Positions 15,476 to 24,787 of a stretch of 64,000 nucleotides of DNA are shown one piece after another. A program made the translations under genes and the position numbers. This stretch comes from UBA6168 sp964643005. GTDB taxonomy: Bacteria; Bacteroidota; Bacteroidia; Chitinophagales; Saprospiraceae. Position 1 is the stretch's first letter. The number at the start of each line of letters is the position of its first letter. The stretch is taken from the NCBI GenBank assembly GCA_964643005.1, contig CAZXQI010000003.1:1-64000 (forward strand). Direction: 5' to 3'. The notes under the pieces were generated by a model that worked only from the letters and a program-made list of their open reading frames with translations, did no database searches and was not told the DNA's origin.

Positions 15476-17596
15476 GCCTTTTGCTTTTTCTATTACTTCT
15501 TGTGCAACATTTTTTGGAGCCTCCGCATAATGTGAAAACTCCAGGGAGGAACTCGCGCGTCCTGAGGTGATAGTACGCAGGGCGGTCACGTAGCCAAACA
15601 TCTCTGAAAGCGGCACTTCCGCCTGAATGGCAATGGCGCCTCCAGCGCGGGGTTCCTGTGATTTAGGCATACCCCGGCGACGGTTCAGGTCGCCAATGAC
15701 AGGGCCTGTATATTCATCCGGCGTCACCACTTCCAATTTCATAATTGGCTCCATGATAACCGGAGCACACTTGGGCGCAGCCTCGCGGAAACCTTCTTTA
15801 GCGCACAATTCAAAAGCGATAGGTTTGGAGTCCACAGAGTGCATAGAGCCGTCGTGTACCCTCACCTTCATGTTTTCAATGGAATAACCGGCGAGCACGC
15901 CGTTTTCCATCATGGCCGTAAAACCATCCCGAATTGGCTTTTGATAGTTCTTATCAATGGCGCCCCCAACAATACCCCATATAAACTGGAGCCTTGTCTT
16001 TCCTGATTTATAATCTTCGCTTTGGAGAAATTCTGCATCAGCCGGGCCTAACTCAAATTCCATGTCGGCAAACAAACCTGCGCCGCCGGATTGCTTTTTC
16101 AAGCGCTCCCTGTGATTGACGCTTTGCGTCAGAGCCTCTTTATAGTTCACCTGGGGCATGCCCTGGTTACATTCGACTTTGAATTCCCTTCTCAGGCGAT
16201 CAATAATTACTTCTAAGTGCAACTCGCCCATTCCGCTGATGACGGTTTGGTTGGTGTCCTTGTCGAATTTCACACGGAAGGTGGGGTCTTCTTCTGCCAA
16301 TTTTGCAATGGCAAGACCCAGTTTGTCCATGTCCTTTTGAGACTTAGGCTCGACTGCAATACCGATTACCGGATCGGGGAAGCTCATACTTTCGAGTACG
16401 ATGGGATGTTTTTCATCGCATATCGTATCGCCCGTGCGCAGGTCTTTGAATCCAACTGCCGCTACGATGTCGCCAGCTTCTACCCGTTCAACCGGGTTTT
16501 GCTTATTAGCGTGCATCTGATATAGTCTGGACAAGCGCTCTCTCTTTCCGGAGCGAGTATTCAATACAAAGTCGCCTGCATTCAAAACGCCGGAATAAAT
16601 CCGCATGAAACAAAGGCGACCTACATAAGGGTCGGTTGCAATCTTGAATGCCAAGGCCGTGAATGGCTCGCTGGCAGACGGTTTTCTGGCTTCCTCTTTT
16701 TCTGTATCGGGGTTGATTCCTTCGATGGCGTCAATATCCATGGGAGAAGGAAGAAACTCGCAAACAGCGTCAAGCATGGCTTGTACTCCCTTGTTCTTAA
16801 AAGCTGAGCCGCACATAACAGGCGTGATACTCATATTAATGGTAGCCTTTCGAATAGCGGCGCGCAACTCTTCAACTCCAATAGAGTTCGGATCTTCAAA
16901 AAATTTCTCGAGCAGCGTATCGTCGTACTCAGCGGCGGCTTCCAACATTTTCATGTGATACTCATCTACCGTTTCCTGAAGGTCTTCGGGGATTGGAATC
17001 ACATTGTAAGTCATGCCCTGATCCTCTTCATTCCAAATGATGGCCTGATTGGTGATCAAGTCCACGACGCCTTTAAAGCGTTCTTCGGCGCCAATGGGCA
17101 CTTGAATCGGCACAGGGCGCGCGCCTAATTTTTCTTTAATATCGTTGACTACGGCAAAAAAGTCAGCTCCGCTTCTGTCCATTTTATTGATGAAGGCCAG
17201 GCGGGGAACTTTATACTTGTCAGCCTGACGCCATACTGTTTCCGACTGAGGCTCTACGCCTGAAACTGCGCAGAACAAAGCGACTGTTCCGTCTAAAACT
17301 CTTAAGGACCGCTCTACCTCTACGGTAAAGTCAACGTGCCCCGGAGTGTCTATCACATTAATAGTATATAGCTGGTCGTTCCACTTCCAGTGTGTCTTAG
17401 TTGCGGCGGAAGTGATTGTAATCCCACGCTCTTGCTCCTGCTCCATCCAGTCCATAGTGGCAGAGCCGTCGTGAGTTTCACCAAGTTTATGGGTCAACCC
17501 GGTATAGAACAGAATCCGTTCTGAAGTAGTGGTCTTGCCGGCGTCAATATGAGCGGCAATACCTATATTCCGGGTATATTTTAAATCGTTAGCCAT
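15461..17596 (-). CDS. fusA: Elongation factor G
   Basis: The 711-residue GTPase drives translocation and, with RRF, ribosome recycling. The G motifs are AHIDAGKTTTSERILFYTG (P loop), the switch I block DWMEQEQERGITITSAAT, DTPGHVDFTVEVERSLR and NKMDRSGADF. Domain IV and V blocks (e.g. GIVGGAIDKNYQKPIRDGF, MFGYVTALRTITSGRAS) follow. It is a complete canonical EF-G. It lies in the str operon after rpsG; tuf is not next to it. Its 3' end carries the S10 promoter. Confidence 0.98.
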   Translation of the reverse strand: MANDLKYTRNIGIAAHIDAGKTTTSERILFYTGLTHKLGETHDGSATMDWMEQEQERGITITSAATKTHWKWNDQLYTINVIDTPGHVDFTVEVERSLRVLDGTVALFCAVSGVEPQSETVWRQADKYKVPRLAFINKMDRSGADFFAVVNDIKEKLGARPVPIQVPIGAEERFKGVVDLITNQAIIWNEEDQGMTYNVIPIPEDLQETVDEYHMKMLEAAAEYDDTLLEKFFEDPNSIGVEELRAAIRKATINMSITPVMCGSAFKNKGVQAMLDAVCEFLPSPMDIDAIEGINPDTEKEEARKPSASEPFTALAFKIATDPYVGRLCFMRIYSGVLNAGDFVLNTRSGKRERLSRLYQMHANKQNPVERVEAGDIVAAVGFKDLRTGDTICDEKHPIVLESMSFPDPVIGIAVEPKSQKDMDKLGLAIAKLAEEDPTFRVKFDKDTNQTVISGMGELHLEVIIDRLRREFKVECNQGMPQVNYKEALTQSVNHRERLKKQSGGAGLFADMEFELGPADAEFLQSEDYKSGKTRLQFIWGIVGGAIDKNYQKPIRDGFTAMMENGVLAGYSIENMKVRVHDGSMHSVDSKPIAFELCAKEGFREAAPKCAPVIMEPIMKLEVVTPDEYTGPVIGDLNRRRGMPKSQEPRAGGAIAIQAEVPLSEMFGYVTALRTITSGRASSSLEFSHYAEAPKNVAQEVIEKAKGLVKA

Positions 17597-17676
17597 AATT
17601 ATTTCCCGAAGGATGATTTTAGATTAAATATTCGATGGGATATTCTGCCTCCTTCCTGAGGCAGGGCGTCAAAAAA

Positions 17677-18147
17677 TTATCTGGCTCGGAAGTGTGCAAA
17701 TGCACGGTTGGCTTCGGCCATTCTGTGCGTATCTTCCTTCCGCTTAACCGTTGCGCCTTCACCCTTGCTGGCTGCAATAATTTCAGAAGCCAGTTTTTCG
17801 GCGAAGCCTTTACCGCTGCGCTCGCGGGCAAAGCGAACCATCCATTTCATACCGATGGAAACCTTGCGCTTAGCGCGGATTTCTTGGGGAATCTGGAAAG
17901 TAGCGCCGCCAACTCTGCGAGCTTTCACCTCTACCTGAGGCATGGCATTGTTGAGCGCTTTCTTCCAAACCTGGTGTTCATCCTGATTGGTGCGGTCTTT
18001 AATGAGATCCATTGCCTGATAGAACAGTGAATAGGCGATGGATTTTTCTCCGCGCCACATCATGTTGTTTACAAACTGGGTCACCATAGGGTCACCGTAT
18101 CTTGGGTCTGGCAGTAATGGCCTTAGTTTTGGCTTATGCTTCCTCAT
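17677..18147 (-). CDS. rpsG: 30S ribosomal protein S7
   Basis: The 156-residue protein begins MRKHKPKLRPLLPDPRYGDP, includes the signature block DPRYGDPMVTQFVNNMMWRG and ends THRMAEANRAFAHFRAR. It nucleates assembly of the 30S head. A 7-bp hairpin without a T tract (17645-17664) lies in the gap to fusA. Confidence 0.97.
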   Translation of the reverse strand: MRKHKPKLRPLLPDPRYGDPMVTQFVNNMMWRGEKSIAYSLFYQAMDLIKDRTNQDEHQVWKKALNNAMPQVEVKARRVGGATFQIPQEIRAKRKVSIGMKWMVRFARERSGKGFAEKLASEIIAASKGEGATVKRKEDTHRMAEANRAFAHFRAR

Positions 18148-18180
18148 GTCGAGTGAAAGATATTTAAAAGATGATAATGA

Positions 18181-18579
18181 TTATTTCTTACTTGGAGCAG
18201 CCTGGCCTGGCTTCGGACGCTTGGTGCCGTACAGACTCCGACTCTTTCTCCGATTGTTGACGCCGGCTGTATCGAGAGCGCCCCTTACAATGGTGTAACG
18301 TACGCCGGGCAGGTCTTTTACCCTGCCGCCCGATACCAGTACGATAGAGTGCTCCTGGAGGTTATGCCCTTCGCCCGGTATGTAGGCAATTACTTCAATT
18401 TGATTGGTCAAACGCACTTTGGCTACTTTCCTCAGCGCTGAGTTCGGCTTTTTAGGAGTAGTCGTATATACCCTGGTACATACCCCCCGACGCTGTGGAC
18501 ATGCGTCCAATGCTTTTGAGTTACTCGTTGAGGTGATTTTCTCTCTGCCTTTACGGATTAGTTGATTAATGGTTGGCAT
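18181..18579 (-). CDS. rpsL: 30S ribosomal protein S12
   Basis: The 132-residue protein sits in the decoding centre. It contains TTPKKPNSALRKVAKVRLTN and LPGVRYTIVRGALDTAGVNN. The lysines at the two usual streptomycin-resistance positions (KPNSALRK region, and the RVKDLPGVRY region) appear wild type. First gene of the str operon. Confidence 0.97.
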   Translation of the reverse strand: MPTINQLIRKGREKITSTSNSKALDACPQRRGVCTRVYTTTPKKPNSALRKVAKVRLTNQIEVIAYIPGEGHNLQEHSIVLVSGGRVKDLPGVRYTIVRGALDTAGVNNRRKSRSLYGTKRPKPGQAAPSKK

Positions 18580-19022
18580 AACTTCCTTTGTATTTTCCTA
18601 TGTTTCAATTGTTTTTAAATAAAAAAGGTACTTCCTCTCAGTGAAGGTCGCTTTACTCCAAATTGTGCAAAAAGCCAATTTTGAAAAAACGAGCGCAAAT
18701 GTACGTCTTTCCATTTTAAAAATGGTAATGGGCTTTAAAATATTTTAGGAAAAATTCTGGTAAAAAACTTAAGGTTTTAGGCGGGAAAGATCTTCAAAAG
18801 CAATCGTCGGCATCTCTATTTATCGGGGTGGATTCCGTAAGTTTTTTCCTTCATTTTGAAAACCGCTGAAGGCAGACTTAGGCGCTTTCACTTGTGCCAG
18901 CAGAAACTGACTACTAAAACCCTGCTCGCTTTCCCCCGCCAGATTTCCGAAACAAGTCAATACCGGCTCTTGCTCAATTCGGGTCTTAACTTAGCGCCCG
19001 TCGCAGCCTCTTCAAAGATTCC
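18580..19022 (-). promoter_or_regulatory. Non-coding gap with the str-operon promoter
   Basis: This 443-base gap has no gene I can support. On the minus strand TACATTTG (18703-18696) matches the -7 consensus and is followed by CGCTCG, as at infA. No clear TTG lies 19-21 bases upstream. The predicted leader before rpsL is about 110 bases. The rest of the gap, toward the S41 protease gene, is AT-rich without a clear terminator. Confidence 0.6.
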
Positions 19023-20708
19023 TCAGCGGATTTCCGGTTTCTTCTTCAATTCTACAGGCTCTTTTTCCTTCATCTTTGCCAATGCCTTTTTGACCGCCGG
19101 GTCGTCTCGGTTCATCACTAATTGAAAACCGGTTTCAGACCAAAGGTAACGAGCAATGTTAGCTTTCAGCGACTGGCTGATTTCCTTTTGCACAGCCTTC
19201 CAGCTTTTATCATTCTTTTTGACTCCCTGTTTCAAGGCAAAATCATGGAATCCGTTCAGCAGGGTTTCACTCACTTTGAAGTTCTCCGCAAATTCTTCTA
19301 AGCCCGTCTCTTCCAAAGCTTCTCTATTGGAGTCCACATAGCGGAAGGCAAAAGAAGGAATCTGTTGATTCAGATGGATATAGTAGGTATTGAGCAAAAA
19401 CGAATCGAGCGGAACAAAAATGTCCGGCTGAATCCCGCCCCCTCCATAGACTACCCTGTCGCCATCCGTGAAATAGCGGGTCGTGTCCTCGATTTCAATC
19501 TTGCTTTCGGAATACAGCTCGCCGTTCTTAATGCGGTCAGCCACGTCTTCGTCGTAGTGCTCCCGGCTCTCGTACGACTTCTGAATGCAGCGCCCGGACG
19601 GGGTGTAATACCTGGCGACCGTAAGGCGAATGGCGGAGCCGTCTCTCAAGCGGTATTGCTCCTGGACTAATCCCTTCCCAAAACTTCTCCTGCCAATGAT
19701 GACGCCTCTGTCGTGATCCTGGATGGCGCCAGCGATGATCTCGCTGGCCGAGGCCGAGCCTTCATCCGTCAAAACTGCGATATTGCCCATTTTGTAAAAA
19801 GGCCTTCCCGTTGATTTGTAATCGTTGCGAGGAACGTTTTTTCCCTCTGTATATACCAACAGCATATCCTTCTTTTCAAATAACTGGTTCAGGATATTGA
19901 CTGCTTCCTGGAGGTATCCGCCTGGGTTTTGCCGAAGGTCTAAGATTAGGTTTTTCATACTATCCTCTATCACCAAATCGCCCAGAATGCCCAAAAATTC
20001 CTGGTAAGTCTTGGAACTAAACCTGCTAATTTTGATATAGCCGGTCTCCTTGTCCAACATGAAGCCCGCCTCTACACTCTTCATCGGAATCTTCCCCCGC
20101 ATGACGGTGAAGTGAGTCAACTCGGCATCATTCCCTCGTCTGACTCCAATTTTAATTTTGGAACCGCTCTCCCCTCTGAGTTTTCCAAGTATCCCTTCGT
20201 AATCAATATTCTCTCCCAAAGTCAGCGTGTCTTCAATTTGGACAATTCTATCGCCCGCGCGGATACCGGCCAAGTCCGATGGGCCGCCTTCTAAAGCTGT
20301 AATGACCATCACCGTATCTTCAACTACGACAAACTCAATCCCAATGCCGTCGAAGCTGCCTTCGAGTTGTTCATTCACTAACTTGAGCTGATCCGCCGTG
20401 ATATAAGAAGAGTGAGGATCGAGTTGATAAAGGATATTGTCTATTGCTTCCTTGACCAGTTCGTCCTTATTGACGTCGTCCACATAGCGGGATTCGATGT
20501 AGCGGATGAGTTCCTCTAACTTGCCCTGACCCAGGGTATTGGGGGACAATTCTTCCCTCTTTGGCGTCTCAATGACCGCCACCGTTGGAGGATTGTTCTT
20601 CATCCTTGCTCCAATCAACATACCCGAGGCCATCACCAATGAAAAAAGCAGTGGCAACCAGATATTCAATTTCTTCAGACGGGTTCTATTTTCGTCGTTG
20701 TTATCCAT
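19023..20708 (-). CDS. S41 family C-terminal processing protease (CtpA/Prc-like)
   Basis: The 561-residue protein has a short cytoplasmic N-terminus, one hydrophobic anchor (LNIWLPLLFSLVMASGMLIG), then an S41 peptidase with an embedded PDZ domain (FDGIGIEFVVVEDTVMVITA, GGPSDLAGIRAGDRIVQIED). The catalytic Ser lies near residue 317 in DEGSASASEIIAGA and the catalytic Lys in GRRSFGKGLVQ. The family cleaves C-termini of periplasmic or exported proteins and acts in envelope maintenance. The substrate here is unknown. It is transcribed alone from a promoter at 20788. It lies upstream of the ribosomal operon but is not part of it. Confidence 0.93.
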   Translation of the reverse strand: MDNNDENRTRLKKLNIWLPLLFSLVMASGMLIGARMKNNPPTVAVIETPKREELSPNTLGQGKLEELIRYIESRYVDDVNKDELVKEAIDNILYQLDPHSSYITADQLKLVNEQLEGSFDGIGIEFVVVEDTVMVITALEGGPSDLAGIRAGDRIVQIEDTLTLGENIDYEGILGKLRGESGSKIKIGVRRGNDAELTHFTVMRGKIPMKSVEAGFMLDKETGYIKISRFSSKTYQEFLGILGDLVIEDSMKNLILDLRQNPGGYLQEAVNILNQLFEKKDMLLVYTEGKNVPRNDYKSTGRPFYKMGNIAVLTDEGSASASEIIAGAIQDHDRGVIIGRRSFGKGLVQEQYRLRDGSAIRLTVARYYTPSGRCIQKSYESREHYDEDVADRIKNGELYSESKIEIEDTTRYFTDGDRVVYGGGGIQPDIFVPLDSFLLNTYYIHLNQQIPSFAFRYVDSNREALEETGLEEFAENFKVSETLLNGFHDFALKQGVKKNDKSWKAVQKEISQSLKANIARYLWSETGFQLVMNRDDPAVKKALAKMKEKEPVELKKKPEIR

Positions 20709-21213
20709 ACTCAGATTAAAATGATGTTTCTCCTCAGATTTGTCAACTCTCTTCGCGACCCAATAGAGCTGCCTTTTTTAAGGTTTGCAAAAGTAGGGAT
20801 ATACCCAGAAACCCCGAAAGCCCATTCATCAAATCCCCTGAAAATCAAATTGTTCGCCAAGCTCTCTCCCTTTTCAAAATTTATGTTTTAAAATAAAAAT
20901 TTAAGCGAAAGCTTTTTTTGAAAAACACTTATTCCTAAGGAGTTCATAGATATTGCCAGACTCGGCGCTCCGTAGGCTCAGGTTTAATTATCCATTCTAA
21001 GAGCAAGAATAAATTTTTTTTAACTCACTTTTAGAATTAATAGACTAATATGTAAATTTTCAGGCATTCTTATATTAACCATTTATAATAATCTATCTCC
21101 TTCAACCTTTTTATTAAAAAATAAAAGTAAAAGGTGACTTTTGTTAAAAATTAAACAACAGATGTCCAGATTTATCTGGAATTTATCAAGTCACAGCTTA
21201 CATTTCTAAACTC
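20709..21213. promoter_or_regulatory. Divergent intergenic region with the S41 protease promoter
   Basis: A 505-base AT-rich region lies between divergent genes. On the minus strand TACTTTTG (20795-20788) matches TAnnTTTG, with TTTC about 20 bases upstream as a poor -33 box; it would transcribe the S41 protease gene. No gene is visible. The end near the Lrp gene carries a palindrome listed separately. Confidence 0.55.
21165..21180. promoter_or_regulatory. Palindrome before the Lrp/AsnC gene, candidate operator
   Basis: TCCAGATTTATCTGGA is a 7-bp inverted repeat around TT, 34 bases ahead of the regulator start codon. Lrp/AsnC family proteins often bind AT-centred dyads in their own promoters, so autoregulation is plausible. 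A single site cannot establish this. Confidence 0.45.
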
Positions 21214-21672
21214 ATGGATGGGATCGACAAATTAGACAGGCAGATACTTTCCCTGCTCATGGCCGATGCGGAGCAGCCCTACACGGACATCGCAAAAAAG
21301 CTATTCGTTTCCGGCGGAACCGTTCACGTCCGAATGAAAAAACTGCGGGACATGGGCATAGTTCAAGGCGCCGGCCTGACAGTGGATCACGAAAAATTGG
21401 GGTACGATGTTTGCGCCTTTCTCGGAATTTATTTAGACAAAAGTTCGCTTTACGATAGCGTGGCAGAGGCGCTAAAGGAAATTCCAGAAGTCGTATCCGC
21501 TTACTACACAACCGGGCTTTACAATATTTTTGTGAAAATCTTTTGTCGGGATACAAATCATTTGAGGGAGGTTCTCCACGACAAAATACAGAGCATTCCC
21601 GGCATCCAGCGCACAGAGACGATCATCGCGCTACAGGAGAGCATCAATCGTCCGGTTGACATCCTTCTTTAA
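21214..21672 (+). CDS. Lrp/AsnC family transcriptional regulator
   Basis: The 152-residue protein has an N-terminal winged helix-turn-helix (LDRQILSLLMADAEQPYTDI AKKLFVSGGTVHVRMKKLRD) and a C-terminal RAM/AsnC ligand-binding domain (EVVSAYYTTGLYNIFVKIFC). Family members form dimers and octamers and respond to amino acids. The effector cannot be read from the sequence. A TCCAGATTTATCTGGA dyad lies just upstream and a small terminator hairpin just after the stop, so it appears to be a single-gene unit. Confidence 0.93.
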   Translation: MDGIDKLDRQILSLLMADAEQPYTDIAKKLFVSGGTVHVRMKKLRDMGIVQGAGLTVDHEKLGYDVCAFLGIYLDKSSLYDSVAEALKEIPEVVSAYYTTGLYNIFVKIFCRDTNHLREVLHDKIQSIPGIQRTETIIALQESINRPVDILL

Positions 21673-21677
21673 TGAAA

Positions 21678-21704
21678 AAGACTGAAGCAGTCTTCTAATT
21701 TTTG
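21678..21704 (+). terminator. Intrinsic terminator of the Lrp/AsnC gene
   Basis: AAGACTG (21678-21684) and CAGTCTT (21688-21694) form a 7-bp stem with a three-base loop, followed by CTAATTTTTG. It begins six bases after the stop codon. Confidence 0.6.
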
Positions 21705-21760
21705 TGAAAAATACCCTGCTTCCCTTTCTTTAAGTGAAAAAGTGGCTCGTGAAAATTGCA

Positions 21761-22759
21761 ATGAAGAAAAATCTAAAACCCACATTTTGTTCCCATGCCC
21801 GCCTGCCTCTTCTCCTATTCTTTTTTTTATGGAATCCTTTCCACTCCTCAGAAGCCTTCTCTTCGCCTAAGCTTTCAATCTCCGCCATTTCAATCCTTTC
21901 TACTCAAATCCAATCGCCTTACTCCTTCCCTGAAGACACTATAAAGTATAAAGGCTACCGCCTAAATCTATCAGACTTCAAAGTGCTAAAAACCTCCAAT
22001 ACCTGGGTCAAAGTCGAGTTTACCGTTACGAATACGGGAAGGGAAGACGTTGATTTTAGTAAAAAAGGAAGGGAACACTGGGTGCAGATCAATTTCGACC
22101 AATCCATTTTTGACAACAAATTAGGCGGTCTGAGGGAAAACATACGGCGTACCCTTTACCAAGAAAACTTCTCATTGAAAGCGGGAAAAGTAATCAGGCA
22201 AAAAGATTTAAAAGTTCCATTGGCGCTGGTAAATGTTCCGCAGCCTGATCAGGAAGTTGGCCCAGGATTCGTGGAGCGCAAGGTCAAAACAGTCACTACG
22301 CTTCCAAGCTCGACAACAGTGATTGGCGACACCCTTCCGGCGCCCACCAATTACACAGAAGAGTCGGCAGGTTGTCCAGATATCTTTTTTGAAGAGCTAA
22401 AAATTCTGAAACAAGACAGCAAATGGGCGACTCTAGAGTACAGCGTCAAAAACAAAGGAACTGCGAGCTTTCAGATTTTTGGAACTGGGCAAAAAATAGA
22501 GAGGCTGGTTATTCGCGCATACATCTCCGGCGCCACCATTCTATCGAGAGGAGCTTTGCCGATTGGCGATCATTTTGTCAAATACCAGTCTGAGATACCG
22601 GCAGAGTTGCAGCCGGGTCAAAGCTTTAAAGGAAAGATTCGATTGGATGTGCGCAAGAAGACTCGCTACATGAAAAGCCTCATTCTGTCGCTCGACTCCG
22701 ACCAGTTTGCCTTCGAGTGCGACAAAACCAACAATACCGGCGCGGTCATTCTCGACTAA
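21761..22759 (+). CDS. Secreted protein with CARDB-like beta domains, function unknown
   Basis: The 332-residue product has a basic start and a hydrophobic segment (LPLLLFFFLWNPFHSSEAFS) that looks like a Sec signal peptide. Two similar beta-sandwich stretches follow, each with the CARDB-type pattern of a hydrophobic strand and a paired ending. The first contains WVKVEFTVTNTGREDVDFSK (about residues 80-110) and the second KWATLEYSVKNKGTASFQIF (about 220-250). CARDB domains serve in adhesion or as spacers on exported proteins. No catalytic motif or T9SS tail is seen. A GTG nine codons upstream is an alternative start; the ATG gives the better signal peptide. The function is unknown. Confidence 0.7.
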   Translation: MKKNLKPTFCSHARLPLLLFFFLWNPFHSSEAFSSPKLSISAISILSTQIQSPYSFPEDTIKYKGYRLNLSDFKVLKTSNTWVKVEFTVTNTGREDVDFSKKGREHWVQINFDQSIFDNKLGGLRENIRRTLYQENFSLKAGKVIRQKDLKVPLALVNVPQPDQEVGPGFVERKVKTVTTLPSSTTVIGDTLPAPTNYTEESAGCPDIFFEELKILKQDSKWATLEYSVKNKGTASFQIFGTGQKIERLVIRAYISGATILSRGALPIGDHFVKYQSEIPAELQPGQSFKGKIRLDVRKKTRYMKSLILSLDSDQFAFECDKTNNTGAVILD

Positions 22760-22906
22760 ATCCCAAGCGCAGAGAAAGCCGACAGTTTTCCAAAAGTCAA
22801 TTTCAGTCTTACTTGCCTTGAATTTCAAAAGCTCGGATTCCCCTAAAATGCGAAGCGACCTCGCCTTTCGACAAAGCCGCTTCGTATTTATTTCCCATTT
22901 AAAAAA

Positions 22907-23776
22907 TTAGGAGCCGAGATAGTGCTTTAGCAATTTGCTTCTGTTGGCAGTTCTCAATTTATTGATGGCCTTGTCTTTAATCTGGCGGACTCGCTCGCGG
23001 GTCAGGCCAAACTTATCGCCGATATCTTCCAAAGACATGGGATGTTCGATGCCGATTCCAAAGTACAATTTGATGACATCCATCTGGCGGCCTGTCAGGG
23101 TACTCAGGGAGCGTTCGATCTCGAGCCGGAGCGACTCGGTGTATTCCAAATCCTGGTCGGTTTTTGGCGAGTGCTGATTTTCAAGCACATCCAACAGGGA
23201 ATTGTCTTCGCCATCCACGAAAGGCGCATCCATAGACACGTGGCGGGCGGCCACGCCTAAGGTGGTCTCAACTTCTTCGGTCGAGATTTCTAATAGCGCA
23301 GCCAGCTCGTCAGCCGATGGTTCTCGCTCAAAATTCTGCTCAAGCTCAGAAAAAGCCTTATTGATTTTATTCAGGGAGCCGACCTTGTTGAGCGGTAAGC
23401 GAACAATCCTGGACTGTTCCGCCAGCGCCTGTAGGATGGATTGGCGAATCCACCAGACGGCATAGGAAATAAATTTAAAGCCTCTGGTCTCATCGAAGCG
23501 CTGGGCTGCTTTAATCAGCCCTAAGTTGCCTTCATTGATAAGGTCGCTGAGTGAAAGCCCTTGGTTTTGGTATTGCTTTGCTACGGAAACCACGAAACGC
23601 AGGTTGGCTTTTGTCAGTTTTTCAAGAGCGGTTTGGTCCCCTTGTTTGATTCTTTTGGCCAAATCCACCTCTTCTTCTGGAGTCAGCAAGTCCACTTTCC
23701 CAATTTCCTGAAGATACTTCTCAAGGGACTGGCTTTCTCTGTTTGTAATAGATTTTGTAATTTTTAGCTGTCTCAT
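22907..23776 (-). CDS. rpoD: Primary RNA polymerase sigma factor (Bacteroidota RpoD type)
   Basis: The 289-residue protein contains region 1.2 (ESQSLEKYLQEIGKVDLLTP), region 2 (NLRFVVSVAKQYQNQGLSLS DLINEGNLGLIKAAQRFDET, then FISYAVWWIRQSI), region 3 and region 4 with the recognition helix (LTRERVRQIKDKAINKLR). It lacks the long region 1.1 and non-conserved insertion of E. coli RpoD, as Bacteroidota housekeeping sigma factors do. It would recognise the TTG/TAnnTTTG promoters seen through this window. The start ATG at 23776 gives the family N-terminus MRQLKITKSITNRE. Confidence 0.95.
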   Translation of the reverse strand: MRQLKITKSITNRESQSLEKYLQEIGKVDLLTPEEEVDLAKRIKQGDQTALEKLTKANLRFVVSVAKQYQNQGLSLSDLINEGNLGLIKAAQRFDETRGFKFISYAVWWIRQSILQALAEQSRIVRLPLNKVGSLNKINKAFSELEQNFEREPSADELAALLEISTEEVETTLGVAARHVSMDAPFVDGEDNSLLDVLENQHSPKTDQDLEYTESLRLEIERSLSTLTGRQMDVIKLYFGIGIEHPMSLEDIGDKFGLTRERVRQIKDKAINKLRTANRSKLLKHYLGS

Positions 23777-24301
23777 CTAACCGCCTTTTTTATTAAAAAA
23801 TTTAAAACCTCACTTAGCCTACGGGGTATTCCAAAAAAATTTAAACCTGGCAACGGCTCAGGTAAAATATTTTGTAAACGGTGTGTCGAAGGGAACGACA
23901 ATCAGAAAATTTGCTTTGGATGTCGTTTTGAAAAAGAAGATGGGATAAAACGCTGCAAAAGTATCGCTATTCTTCCTGACTGTCAACTGGATTTCCTCTT
24001 CTAAGTTTTATTAAACTCTCAAGCTTAATGCGAAACTATCTGATTCAGAGCCAACTCAAAATGAAAAAACTCCATTTTTCTTTAAAAAAGAATCTTTCCG
24101 GGAGGGGTCGTCAGACAGATTTTGAAATTAGTTTGATTTTTTTGAAAAATCCTATTTTTAATGTTTATTGCGGCCATTCTTACGAATGCGAAGAGTTATA
24201 GTATTTATGGCCTGTTCTTTTGCCTTCCTTAGTTTAGAGAAATCACTACTTCGCATCAACTTCATACGGAAAACAGAAGAAACGGTTCAATATCCCTATT
24301 T
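23777..24301. other. Divergent intergenic region, no gene recognised
   Basis: A 525-base AT-rich gap separates the sigma factor gene from the START-like gene. I found no open frame with recognisable sequence, no tRNA-like fold and no perfect TAnnTTTG box at a sensible distance from either start. Promoters for both genes must lie here. Confidence 0.4.
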
Positions 24302-24691
24302 ATGGAACGCGTTAAGGTTCAAATTGAATTTCTGTTGAGAGCATCGCCCACTTTGCTCTATCAGTTCTTTACTACTCCTTCAGCTTTGGTTCGCTGGTTT
24401 TGCGATGGAGTTGACGTCTCCGGCAGCGGCATTTACACCTTTGACTGGAGCGGGTCGGAAGAACTGGCTCTGCTAAAAGACGACATTGAGGGCGAGCTCG
24501 TACATTTCCAGTGGTTAGACGAGGATCGCGAAGATGAATACCTGGAATTTAAAATCACCGTCTCTCCCGTCACCGGCGAGACCATCCTCGAAATCACCGA
24601 TTTCTGCGATTCAGACGAGGTGGAAGAACAAAAAGCCCTTTGGGAAACACAAATCAGGCAATTGAAAAAAGAAACGGGAAGCGGAGGCTAA
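24302..24691 (+). CDS. START-like / SRPBCC fold protein
   Basis: The 129-residue protein resembles the small START-like proteins of Bacteroidota. It begins ERVKVQIEFLLRASPTLLYQ FFTTPSALVRWF, a typical SRPBCC opening in which a strand and two small helices frame a ligand cavity. IYTFDWSGSEELALL and a C-terminal amphipathic helix follow. There is no signal peptide. The ligand and role are unknown. It stands alone, convergent with the DUF2249 gene across a shared terminator. Confidence 0.8.
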   Translation: MERVKVQIEFLLRASPTLLYQFFTTPSALVRWFCDGVDVSGSGIYTFDWSGSEELALLKDDIEGELVHFQWLDEDREDEYLEFKITVSPVTGETILEITDFCDSDEVEEQKALWETQIRQLKKETGSGG

Positions 24692-24711
24692 GCCATCGCC
24701 CACCGACAAAT

Positions 24712-24754
24712 AAAATGGCGGAAGAACTGACAAACGCAGTCTTTCCGCCATTTT
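24712..24754. terminator. Bidirectional intrinsic terminator
   Basis: AAAATGGCGGAA (24712-24723) pairs with TTTCCGCCATTTT (24742-24754), with a short extension around the loop. It lies between two convergent genes, with T-rich or A-rich flanks on both sides, and probably ends both transcripts. Confidence 0.75.
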
Positions 24755-24787
24755 CATTTTTTCCACCTTCTTAGTGAAGTCCAAAAG

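Noticed and set aside
17645..17664. Terminator between rpsG and fusA
   Set aside because: The 7-bp hairpin has no T tract on the minus strand.
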